Source: an uncultured Erysipelotrichaceae bacterium (GTDB taxonomy: Bacteria; Bacillota_I; Bacilli_A; Erysipelotrichales; Erysipelotrichaceae). Taken from it: DNA of 32,846 nucleotides. Positions 15,227 to 22,669 of the stretch are shown in pieces (the stretch's first letter is position 1; each line of letters starts with the position of its first letter). The DNA is taken from assembly GCA_902793635.1 (NCBI GenBank), contig CADBEA010000025.1, positions 1-32,846 of the forward strand. Direction: 5' to 3'. The translations under genes and the position numbers were made by a program. The notes under the pieces were generated by a model. That model was not told the DNA's origin. It ran no database searches and worked only from the letters and a program-made list of their open reading frames with translations.

Positions 15227-15898
15227 TCAGCGTCGTTTTCTGGTGCTGACAATATACCAGTCATAGAAGAAGGATCCGGTATTGCCTTCTTTCGGATAGC
15301 TGTCTTCCGGAACATCGAGGATGTACCGGCTGTAGCCGTTGATGATCTGCGTGCCGGAAGGATGTGTCCTTTCACGCTGGAAGTCACCGTATTCCTGATG
15401 GACGTGGCCATGCAGCATATACTTCGGATGATACTGTTCCATCAGATCATTGAAGCAGTCAAAACCGGCATGGGGAAGATCGTCGAGGTCGCCATAGCCT
15501 TCCGCCGGCGCATGGGTCAGAAGAATGTCAAAGCCGCCGGTAAACAGCAATGTTCCCTTCAGCTTGCGGATGCGCTTCTGCATCTCCTTCTCGGTATACA
15601 TATCCGGCCCGCCGTGATAACGGTAGGAGCCGCCCAGTCCGAGAATTCTCAGGCCATGGAAGTTATAGACCTGATCGTCGATGTCAATGCAGCCTTCCGG
15701 CGGCTTGACGTCATATCTTCCGTCATGATTGCCTCGGACATACAGCAGCGGCACATTGACGACTGTCGTCAGAAATTCCAGATACTCACTCCGCAGATCG
15801 CCGCAGGAGAGGATCAGATCCACCCCTTCCGTCTTCTTCGGTGAATAGTAATCCCATAAACCGGGATCTTCATGATCAGCTACGACCAGGATCCTCAT
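15227..15898 (-). CDS. Calcineurin-like metallophosphoesterase, variant motif I
   Basis: The 223-aa protein carries SCGDLR (~31-36), GNHDGRY (~56-62), LLTHAPAEG (~126-134) and LHGHVHQ (~163-169), so it has four of the five metal motifs of the superfamily. The first motif is VVADHEDPGLW instead of D-x-H: the residue two after Asp is Glu. My recollection is that a related Firmicute subfamily shares this change, so it is probably a subfamily trait and not damage. The ATG overlaps the stop of the ParB-BMP gene (ATGA), so the two proteins are likely functional partners. The substrate is unknown; a phosphorylated nucleoside compound is a reasonable guess from the partner. Confidence 0.88.
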   Translation of the reverse strand: MRILVVADHEDPGLWDYYSPKKTEGVDLILSCGDLRSEYLEFLTTVVNVPLLYVRGNHDGRYDVKPPEGCIDIDDQVYNFHGLRILGLGGSYRYHGGPDMYTEKEMQKRIRKLKGTLLFTGGFDILLTHAPAEGYGDLDDLPHAGFDCFNDLMEQYHPKYMLHGHVHQEYGDFQRERTHPSGTQIINGYSRYILDVPEDSYPKEGNTGSFFYDWYIVSTRKRR

Positions 15899-17733
15899 AC
15901 CGAAGGCTCCTGCTGATACGGCAATGACCCGATGATATTGTCATTGAGCCACTGCATGTGCAGTATCTCCTCATTGCTCAGTTTCGCGTCGTAAGGTCCT
16001 TTGATGATGCCGGTCTGGGAGTGCAGTTCACCATCAAACGGATTCAGTTTTTCATGGATCAGACCGTTCTTGAGAAGCTGCACCAGTTTCCGGGAAGAAT
16101 ACGGCAGGGAGCCGGATACTCTGACATCGAGCACTTCGGCACTCATGCCCCACCAGTAGTTCAGATGCGAAGCACGGAAACTCACCTGACCTTCCAGCAG
16201 GCTTTCCGCCAGTCTGGTATAGTAGTTGCCCCAGTTAATGACCGGGTTGGCCAGATTGACCGTATTGCCGTCCTTCAGCTGCCAGATGCCGTACTTCATA
16301 CTGTCACCATGCAGATCAGGCAGTTCGGTTCCCGAGAAGACACTGATATCCAGTGCTTTCATCTGTTCCTGCCATTCGGCATCGAGCTGATCCTTCCAGG
16401 ACAGAATGATCTCGGCATAAGGATCGATCATCGCCGCGCCGATTGCAAAAGCATTGATCTCGGCAATCGTTCCTTCCCTCGGCATTTCGGAAAGATAAGC
16501 AATGCGGTGTGAATCCGCAAAGACTGCCGCCAGAGCACCAAGCAGGAATTTGGCTTCGTACATACGTACGTCATAGACCGGCAGTACATTCTTTGTCATA
16601 TTGCCGGAGCAGTTCAGAAAGGTTCTTTCCGGCTTGCGGACAGCCGCCCGGTAGGTATCCTCGAAAGCTTCCGGGAAGGTCGTGATGATCACATCATGGT
16701 TTTCCGAAGCATCCGTCAATGCCTTGCGCAGGACTGCAACATCCTGACAGTTTTCATAGGTATCGGTCTGCACTTTTGAACCGAGTCTTTTTTCCAGAAT
16801 GATACGGCCCAGTTCATGATCAAAAACAGCCGCGGATTCCTTCGGGGAAGCTTCATAGAGGAAAGCGATACGCAATGGCTTATGGGCAAACGGCAGAGGC
16901 AGAGGCAGAACCTTTTTGACTTCATTGAGCGGATCTGCTTTCTTTTCCTGCGGTTTGACAGCAATGGCCGCCGGTCTGTTTTCTTTACGCAGTGCTTCCT
17001 TCACACGGACAAACTGTTTCTGATAGGCTGTCTCATCGCTGACCCGCAGCCCTTCCAGACCATACACCGAGACAAAAGCGAGGAACGCCTCCCCCTGCGG
17101 TCCTTCCAGACCGTATTTCTCAGCGGATTTGCAGAAACGGTAATAGAGGGCCGTCAGACGGCGTTTCTGCTCGTCTGTCCAGACCTGATTCAGGGAATAG
17201 CCCAGAAGATCCGCGAGCTTCTGATAGCCGCCCGGGGTGGTGATTTCCGGTTCGTATAAACCGGTCGCTTTGTACCAGACAAGGAATTCTTCATAGAGAG
17301 GATCCTTTTCATCCGGCAGGATTCTTGTCACATCAGCCAGAATCGTCGGTACATCGAGATATTTCATGACGGAAACGCGTTTGTTTCCCTCCTGTACATA
17401 GAAGCGGTGTTTGTATTCAAAAACCAGGACCGGATCCTGAATGCCGGAAGTCTCCTGATAGTTATACAGGGAACCCCATTTCGCCGCGAATTCTGTCTGG
17501 GGATCAGCGGCCGGCATGAAATTGCAGGCAAAAGTATTCTTTCTGCCGGCTGTCTTTGTGCCGACGATCTGACTCAGAGGAATCTCCATGGTGCCAAGCC
17601 GGACCATTGAATGCGGATAATCATCCGGCAGGATTTCATCCAGCGCTGAAAGATACGGGTACTGTCCCTTCAGAACGGCGGCACGGATCGCTTTATCAGC
17701 TTCTCTGCGCGCTTTCACATATGCATCATTCAT
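15895..17733 (-). CDS. Cytoplasmic ParB-like/BMP-domain fusion protein
   Basis: This 612-aa protein has no signal peptide or membrane segment. Residues ~40-140 look like a ParB/Srx N-terminal domain: MEIPLSQIVGT, then RFYVQEGNKRVSVMKYLDVP, the box-like GNKR-V pattern. Residues ~285-590 match the BMP/Med family of purine-nucleoside-binding proteins: LRIAFLYEASPKES, AKFLLGALAAVFAD, IAYLSEMPREGTI and INAFAIGAAMIDP. BMP proteins normally sit outside the membrane as ABC-transporter lipoproteins; here the fold is inside the cell. AAGGTC precedes the ATG. The last 4 bp overlap the phosphoesterase start. A nucleoside-sensing or nucleotide-processing role is inferred. Confidence 0.82.
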   Translation of the reverse strand: MNDAYVKARREADKAIRAAVLKGQYPYLSALDEILPDDYPHSMVRLGTMEIPLSQIVGTKTAGRKNTFACNFMPAADPQTEFAAKWGSLYNYQETSGIQDPVLVFEYKHRFYVQEGNKRVSVMKYLDVPTILADVTRILPDEKDPLYEEFLVWYKATGLYEPEITTPGGYQKLADLLGYSLNQVWTDEQKRRLTALYYRFCKSAEKYGLEGPQGEAFLAFVSVYGLEGLRVSDETAYQKQFVRVKEALRKENRPAAIAVKPQEKKADPLNEVKKVLPLPLPFAHKPLRIAFLYEASPKESAAVFDHELGRIILEKRLGSKVQTDTYENCQDVAVLRKALTDASENHDVIITTFPEAFEDTYRAAVRKPERTFLNCSGNMTKNVLPVYDVRMYEAKFLLGALAAVFADSHRIAYLSEMPREGTIAEINAFAIGAAMIDPYAEIILSWKDQLDAEWQEQMKALDISVFSGTELPDLHGDSMKYGIWQLKDGNTVNLANPVINWGNYYTRLAESLLEGQVSFRASHLNYWWGMSAEVLDVRVSGSLPYSSRKLVQLLKNGLIHEKLNPFDGELHSQTGIIKGPYDAKLSNEEILHMQWLNDNIIGSLPYQQEPSV

Positions 17734-17767
17734 AAACAGACCTTCTTTGTTTTATGCGTATATGCAC

Positions 17768-17776
17768 ATTATAGCA
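17768..17776 (-). promoter_or_regulatory. Extended -10 promoter of the ParB-BMP gene
   Basis: TGCTATAAT on the minus strand fits an extended -10 element (TG-N-TATAAT) about 34 nt before the start codon. The -35 region is weak, as is usual for such promoters. Confidence 0.55.
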
Positions 17777-17806
17777 AGGATACAATGACGATTTGTGAAA
17801 GGAATG

Positions 17807-17828
17807 AAAAAACCGGTCATATGACCGG
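17807..17828 (-). terminator. Terminator after the two dehydrogenases
   Basis: A perfect palindrome, CCGGTCATATGACCGG (17813-17828), is followed on the minus strand by TTTTTT, 11 bp beyond the stop of the last gene. Confidence 0.85.
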
Positions 17829-17839
17829 CTGTGAGACAA

Positions 17840-18667
17840 TCAGAAGTTTGTTTTTCCGGATACGGCTGCGAATTTGTTGGCTTCCGTGATTCTGCCTTCC
17901 GCAGTTGTAAGAACTGCCTTGACAGCGTCGGTGCCCAGCAGCAGACGGAACGGAGCTTCTTCAGCGAATGCCATTTCATAGACGACTTCACCGGCTTTCA
18001 TCGGATCGCCCGGCTGCTGTCTCTTGTTTACGGCATTGGCATTCTTCCATGTCGAATCCTTGTAGGCATCGACCTTCAGCGGTGCGCTCTTGAGTGCTTC
18101 GTCATAGAAGTGTGTACGGAACGCACCCGGTTCAATGACCATGACACGGATGCCCAGCGGTGCCAGTTCCTTGCACAGACCATCAGTCAGAAGATCGAGA
18201 GCTGCTTTGGAAGAAGCGTAGTAGCCGGAACCGACAGCGGAACGTTCAGCGGCGATACTGGTGGTGTTCATGATGACACCGGTGCCGCGGGAACGCATGC
18301 TCGGCAGAACAGCCTTGATCATGTTGATCGGGCCGAACAGGTTTGTTTCAAACAGTTCACGGATAGCTTCGTCTTCACCCTCTTCAACGGAAGAACGGTA
18401 GCCATGACCGGCATTGTTGATCAGAACGTCGATTGTGCCGAACTTTTCAATTGTCTTGGCGACGATGTTCTTCATCTGTTCAACATCAGCCATATCCAGA
18501 GTCATCGGCAGACATGTATCCGGATAGTCATTGGCGATGCCTTCCAGTTTGCTTAATGATCTGGCGGTGATGACAGCGTTGTCACCGTGAGAGAGTACGG
18601 CTCTGGCGATGCCTTCGCCGATACCGCCGGCACTTGCGCCGGTAATGATCCATGTTCTCTTTGTCAT
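17840..18667 (-). CDS. Short-chain dehydrogenase/reductase, 275 aa
   Basis: A classical SDR with the NAD(P)-binding TGASAGGIGEG (9-19), an NNAG motif (~84-87), catalytic Ser in NTTSIAA (~138), and YASSK (~151-155) with Tyr and Lys. The length and the C-terminal extension beyond residue 190 fit classical family members near 275 aa. TARSLSKL after beta-2 suggests NADP preference, but this is weak evidence. AGAGG stands before the ATG, and the gene is 22 nt after the second SDR, so they share a transcript under the LysR regulator. The substrate is unknown. Confidence 0.93.
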   Translation of the reverse strand: MTKRTWIITGASAGGIGEGIARAVLSHGDNAVITARSLSKLEGIANDYPDTCLPMTLDMADVEQMKNIVAKTIEKFGTIDVLINNAGHGYRSSVEEGEDEAIRELFETNLFGPINMIKAVLPSMRSRGTGVIMNTTSIAAERSAVGSGYYASSKAALDLLTDGLCKELAPLGIRVMVIEPGAFRTHFYDEALKSAPLKVDAYKDSTWKNANAVNKRQQPGDPMKAGEVVYEMAFAEEAPFRLLLGTDAVKAVLTTAEGRITEANKFAAVSGKTNF

Positions 18668-18689
18668 TTTCTTATCCTCTTTCTTTCTA

Positions 18690-19454
18690 TTACAGTTTTA
18701 CCGGATAGATGGCAGCCAGACCGCCGTCTACCAGGATTTCGACACCATTGATGTAAGATGATTCGTCACTTCCCAGAAATACCGCCGTATTGGCAATGTC
18801 TCTGACATGCCCGACCCTTCCGGCCGGAATCAGTGTCGAGCGGTACGCCTGGCGTTCTTTTTCTTCTTCCTTGCTGCGGCCCAGCTCGCCGCCGGCCGCT
18901 TCGGTCGGGATGATACCCGGGGCGATCGCGTTGACGCGGATCCTGCGGTCTCTTAATTCATTGGTCCAGGTATGAATGAATGACTTCTCAGCCGACTTGG
19001 CTGCGATATACAGACTGAAATCCTTCAGGCCGAGGGAAGCAGTTACTGATGTATTCAGGATGATCGTTGATCCTTCCGGCATGAGCGGCAGGCAGGCCTG
19101 CACAGTGAAGTAGGAACCCAGCACGTTGGTATGCATGACCCGATCGAATTCTTCCATCGTGACATCTTCCAGGGAAACATATCTTCCGACGCCGGCATTG
19201 GCGACGACGATATCGACATGACCCTGTTCCTCTTTGATCATTTCGGCAACCCTGTTCATATCTTCCCGGTTGCCGACGTCAGCTGTCATATAACCGACGT
19301 TGCGGCCGATCTTTTCAGCAGCTTCCTTCAGGACTGCTTCACGGCGTCCGGTGATATATACATACGCGCCTTCTTCCACATAATGTCTGGCCATCTCGAA
19401 GCCGATGCCGGTTCCGCCGCCGGTGATCAGCGCCACTTTGTCTTTCAGTCTCAT
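18690..19454 (-). CDS. Short-chain dehydrogenase/reductase, 254 aa (FabG-like)
   Basis: A classical SDR: TGGGTGIGFEM (11-21), TGRR after the second strand (NADP-type Arg), ANAGVGRY (~87-94), catalytic Ser in NTSVTAS and YIAAK with Tyr and Lys (~152-156), and C-terminal INGVEILVDGGLAA. It belongs to the 3-ketoacyl-ACP-reductase-like group of about 250 aa, but an ACP substrate is not implied by position. AGGAGG stands 7 nt before the ATG. It is first of two tandem SDR genes, with repeats between it and the LysR gene that probably control the pair. Confidence 0.93.
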   Translation of the reverse strand: MRLKDKVALITGGGTGIGFEMARHYVEEGAYVYITGRREAVLKEAAEKIGRNVGYMTADVGNREDMNRVAEMIKEEQGHVDIVVANAGVGRYVSLEDVTMEEFDRVMHTNVLGSYFTVQACLPLMPEGSTIILNTSVTASLGLKDFSLYIAAKSAEKSFIHTWTNELRDRRIRVNAIAPGIIPTEAAGGELGRSKEEEKERQAYRSTLIPAGRVGHVRDIANTAVFLGSDESSYINGVEILVDGGLAAIYPVKL

Positions 19455-19510
19455 TGGCTTTTCCTCCTGTCTGTATAGTAGCAGTCAGAAAGCCGGAACC
19501 GAAGTCTCCT

Positions 19511-19556
19511 TTTGGAAATCAGTGTCTACCAAATGGTATTCACTCTTTGGAAATCA
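19511..19556. promoter_or_regulatory. Direct repeats between LysR gene and SDR operon
   Basis: TTTGGAAATCA occurs twice, at 19511-19521 and 19546-19556, exactly 35 bp apart. A CCAAA at 19529-19533 lies between them in inverted sense. The right copy lies across the LysR stop codon. An extended -10-like box (TGCTACTAT, minus strand) follows upstream of the SDR start. LysR-type regulators bind paired sites of this kind; binding is inferred. Confidence 0.45.
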
Positions 19557-20427
19557 ACGAAAGGAACTTTTTAACCTTTTCGGAAGGAAAGACAGAATGC
19601 AGAATGCCGTAGGGAATCGTATACTGCCATGCCACATCGACGATGTTCAGCATCGGATGCGCCTTAGCCCACTGTTCACTGGTAACCAGCAGCCAGCCTT
19701 TCTTTTCGCAGTCGTTGAAGACCTGCATATCAAGATGTTCAAAGTCATGGATCCTGACATCTTTGATTTCTTCGGTGAGATACTTACGGATACCATCCAT
19801 GGCATGGATCTTGCCGGGACTGATCAAAAGAACATCGGATCCTTTCAGATCCTTCGGGACAATATCAGCCCGGTGGGAAAACGGATGTCTGCGTGATACG
19901 GCGATCTTGACTTTGACATCCATTAATGCAGTTCCCGAACAGTTCCGATAAGCATAATGTGTTTCATCACAGATCCCTGTCAGCATGTCGATCTCCGTGC
20001 CGAGGCCGGCAAATACACGGCTGATATCAGCCGGTGTATTCTGAAACGGAATGATCTGGATCTTCAATTGCGGCCACTGCTCATAGATCCTGACCCAGAG
20101 GTCGGTGATCAGATCAGCACTTGTGACCGGTGAAGTGGCAACCCGCAGAACACTGCTTTCATCATCAGCACTGCTGCGTGCCCTGGAGATGCTTTTCTCG
20201 GCATATTCCAGTAACAGTTTGCCGTCGGTATACAGCGAATGACCGGCGGCCGTCAGCTTGAGACCGCGGCTGGTGCGCTCAAAAAGCACCGTTCCGGTTT
20301 CCGCTTCCAGAGCATCAATCTGTTTGATGATTGCCGAGGGAGTCACATACATCTGTTCCGCTGCTTTGCGGAAGGATCCGGCATCCGCGGTAAGGATCAT
20401 TGTTTCCAGGTGTCTGAGATTCAGCAT
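19540..20427 (-). CDS. LysR-family transcriptional regulator
   Basis: The 295-aa protein has the N-terminal winged HTH of the family: LNLRHLETMILTADAGSFRKAAEQMYVTPSAIIKQIDALE (written here in parts: LRHLETMILTA, GSFRKAAEQMYVTPSAI, IKQIDALE), then GTVLFERTSRGLKLTAAG. The rest is a LysR substrate-binding domain with an effector pocket of unknown specificity. It lies immediately upstream of the two SDR genes in the same direction rather than divergent, which is less usual. AGAGG stands before the ATG, and ATTACAAT appears twice, 16 bp apart, just upstream (20430-20475), a possible autoregulatory site. Confidence 0.95.
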   Translation of the reverse strand: MLNLRHLETMILTADAGSFRKAAEQMYVTPSAIIKQIDALEAETGTVLFERTSRGLKLTAAGHSLYTDGKLLLEYAEKSISRARSSADDESSVLRVATSPVTSADLITDLWVRIYEQWPQLKIQIIPFQNTPADISRVFAGLGTEIDMLTGICDETHYAYRNCSGTALMDVKVKIAVSRRHPFSHRADIVPKDLKGSDVLLISPGKIHAMDGIRKYLTEEIKDVRIHDFEHLDMQVFNDCEKKGWLLVTSEQWAKAHPMLNIVDVAWQYTIPYGILHSVFPSEKVKKFLSLISKE

Positions 20428-20481
20428 GGGTTATCCTCTGTTTTTATTGTAATATACCACCATTGTAATTTCATATAAAAA

Positions 20482-20503
20482 CCGTGTACTTTTCTGTACA
20501 CGG
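20482..20503 (-). terminator. Terminator of the E2-like gene
   Basis: The stem CCGTGTAC/GTACACGG (8 bp, perfect) with a 6-nt loop is followed by TTTTTATAT on the minus strand, 9 nt after the stop. Confidence 0.85.
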
Positions 20504-20512
20504 CTGTATGAA

Positions 20513-21397
20513 TCATTTGTAATCGAAACCGGACGGTTCGTTGAGCGGCTTCTCGAGAAGCTCGGGATTGTCGCAGATATGCTTCAGCAGTTTCAGGCTG
20601 CGGGCGAAGTAGAAACCATCACCGATTCTTTCGTCGATCGTCGCACCGACGTCAATGACATCGCGGATCTCCTTGTGGCCGTCTTCCATCAGGATCTCTT
20701 CCTTATGCAGGGTGCCGATCGTTACCATGATCGAATTGGTTCCGTAGTTGTTCAGATGATGGTACACGGACGGACACTTGATACTGCCCAGGTTGGATAC
20801 CAGGATCGAGGAATAGTTCGGATCGCCGTCGGTCAGGAACTTCGGGTTGACGCCCCAGAAATCCATCCAGCGGATCACCCGGATCGAAGCGGCGAAGATC
20901 GGCCTTGGCAGTGCGGCGAACTTGTCGAGCAGTTCATCAATGCCGCCGGTCGCATGTTCGCTCTTGCGGGCTTCTTTGACATCTCCGATGATCTTCTTTG
21001 AGATTTCATTGACCGTATCAGTCATCTCCGGTATGAAGTACATCAATGTTTCCTCGGCACCGTCGGTAAAGCGGCGCTTGGCAACGAAAGACAGACTGAT
21101 CTCGTTTCTCTGATAAATGCGGTAGCCCTGGATAAAACGGTTCATCTGCGGCCGTTCCACCAGCATTCTCGCCAGAGCCGTGATCATGCAGTGGAAGATC
21201 GTCATCTTCTCTTCTGTTTTGCCTTCGTTCTTCTTTTCCAGATAAGCAATCAGATTTGTCGCGTCGATCGTATCGTGCAGATACACTTCGCAGTCCGTAC
21301 GGTTCGGGAACAGTGCAGTCATGACGGTCTGCAGACCGGGTGCCTTGACCCGTGTACCGTCGCGGCGGTCGCCCCATTTCACCTTTTCTTTTGTCAT
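20513..21397 (-). CDS. Stand-alone 2-oxoacid dehydrogenase E2-type acyltransferase homologue
   Basis: The 294-aa protein consists only of a chloramphenicol-acetyltransferase/E2 catalytic fold: FHCMITALARMLVERPQMNRF, ISLSFVAKRRF, ILVSNLGSIKCPSVYHHL, and VGATIDERIGDGFYFARSL. It has no lipoyl domain or E1/E3-binding domain, and no dehydrogenase genes are nearby. The active-site motif of E2 enzymes is HRxxDG; here it reads ERIGDG (256-261), so the catalytic His is a Glu. The enzyme may therefore have another chemistry or be a binding protein. AGAGGTT stands before the ATG. It is a single-gene unit with a strong terminator. Confidence 0.85.
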   Translation of the reverse strand: MTKEKVKWGDRRDGTRVKAPGLQTVMTALFPNRTDCEVYLHDTIDATNLIAYLEKKNEGKTEEKMTIFHCMITALARMLVERPQMNRFIQGYRIYQRNEISLSFVAKRRFTDGAEETLMYFIPEMTDTVNEISKKIIGDVKEARKSEHATGGIDELLDKFAALPRPIFAASIRVIRWMDFWGVNPKFLTDGDPNYSSILVSNLGSIKCPSVYHHLNNYGTNSIMVTIGTLHKEEILMEDGHKEIRDVIDVGATIDERIGDGFYFARSLKLLKHICDNPELLEKPLNEPSGFDYK

Positions 21398-21443
21398 AAT
21401 ACCAACCTCTTTGTTTCTATCCTAACGTATATTTTATCATCAT

Positions 21444-21962
21444 TCATTCTGCCAGTTCACAAATGTACTCCTGCCCTTTAACGGTCTGCAGGCGGTAGGT
21501 ACCGGCCTGCGGCACCACGACATCCGCCTGAAACGGGCGGCCTTCCGTGAAACCGTTTTTGTTCAGAACGGCGATCATCGCCTGATTGTCCGCGTTGACA
21601 TAGGCGGTGATCCTTTCGCACCAATGTTTCTCATTGAGCAGATCCTTCAATTGCCGCAATGCCTCTGTGCCATAACCCTGATTGGCATATGCTGTTTTCA
21701 TGATCAGATCCAGTTCAGCATCGTCGTTATGGTCTTTCGTCACTTCGATCTTGCCGATGATCTGATCGTCAAGAACTATGGCATAGCAGAGAAACGGTTT
21801 GCCGTCCGCCAGTTCCCGGCGCACGGCCAGCAGATACTTCCGTGTGCTGTTCAATGGCAGCGGCACCGGCAGATGGACCAGACAGAAGCTCTGATCAGCT
21901 TCGGCATACAGTTCTTCCAGCGGTTCCTTGCGAAGATATGGGAACTTTTCCAGTCTGATCAT
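21444..21962 (-). CDS. GNAT N-acetyltransferase (RimJ-like)
   Basis: The 172-aa protein has a GNAT core: IIGKIEVTKDHNDDAELDLIM, the acetyl-CoA loop NQGYGTEALRQL (Q-x-x-G-x-G/A, residues ~97-108), and NADNQAMIAVLNKNGF, a RimI/RimJ-style motif B. The acceptor is unknown. GGAGG lies 8 nt before the ATG. It is the last gene of a three-gene minus-strand set and starts 16 nt after the cystatin-like lipoprotein stop. Confidence 0.9.
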   Translation of the reverse strand: MIRLEKFPYLRKEPLEELYAEADQSFCLVHLPVPLPLNSTRKYLLAVRRELADGKPFLCYAIVLDDQIIGKIEVTKDHNDDAELDLIMKTAYANQGYGTEALRQLKDLLNEKHWCERITAYVNADNQAMIAVLNKNGFTEGRPFQADVVVPQAGTYRLQTVKGQEYICELAE

Positions 21963-21978
21963 ACATCCATCCTCCGGA

Positions 21979-22644
21979 TCAGTTCACATGATCCAGCAGA
22001 TTGAAATATGACACGTCGCTCATCTCGACGCTGCCGTCCGCCTTCTTCCAGGCTGTCGTCACAAACAGCTGCATGACCCCGTTCTCCTCACCTTTGGCAA
22101 GAACGAGATAATTGGTGCCGCTGACAACCTGTCTGGCCAAAAGAGCCAACGGATACAGCACAGCGCCTTCATACTGATCAGCTGCCAGATTGTAGTCAGT
22201 GAAAATATCCTGCGGCAGTGTGATGGCGTTGGCGATCTCTTTGTTCACACTCCAGCCGCCGACCAGATCAGCCGGGACACCCTGTTTGCCGGCCGCATCC
22301 GGAATTTTGATTTCCTTGACGGATGTGATTGCCGCTTCATGTGTCGCGGTTTCATAGATGACCGCGATCACCCATTCAGGCTGTTCTTCATCGTCATTCA
22401 GACACAGATAGGCATAATTCATGCCGGAAACCACCTGGGTGGCCACAACAGTCACTGGGATCAGGGTCGCATAACCACCGTCCGCGGCTCTTGCCTGCTC
22501 AAACAGCAGTTCTTCTTCCTCACGCAGAACGGGCGTGAATTCCGTATTGATTTCCCAGCCGCCGAGGTCCTGGTTACCAACCCCGGTGCCGAAACAGCCG
22601 CACAGCAATACAGCCGCCAGAACGGCAATACCTGTTTTTTTCAT
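21979..22644 (-). CDS. Lipoprotein with two cystatin-like domains
   Basis: The start MKKTGIAVLAAVLLCGC gives a lipoprotein signal with lipobox LCGC and Cys17 as the lipid site, so the product is anchored outside the membrane. GGAGAGAG precedes this ATG; the longer frame has no signal peptide. Two similar ~95-residue units follow. Each has GGW (28-30 and 129-131), a helix, and QVVSG (70-74 and 172-176) followed by a Tyr, then a paired-strand end. GG and QVVSG are 42-43 residues apart, close to the spacing of the conserved Gly and QxVxG loop in true cystatins, which block papain- or legumain-like cysteine proteases. Inhibitor function is inferred, and similar bacterial domains are of unknown role. 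Confidence 0.75.
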   Translation of the reverse strand: MKKTGIAVLAAVLLCGCFGTGVGNQDLGGWEINTEFTPVLREEEELLFEQARAADGGYATLIPVTVVATQVVSGMNYAYLCLNDDEEQPEWVIAVIYETATHEAAITSVKEIKIPDAAGKQGVPADLVGGWSVNKEIANAITLPQDIFTDYNLAADQYEGAVLYPLALLARQVVSGTNYLVLAKGEENGVMQLFVTTAWKKADGSVEMSDVSYFNLLDHVN

Positions 22645-22669
22645 GATGTTCACTCTCTCCATGATGGCA

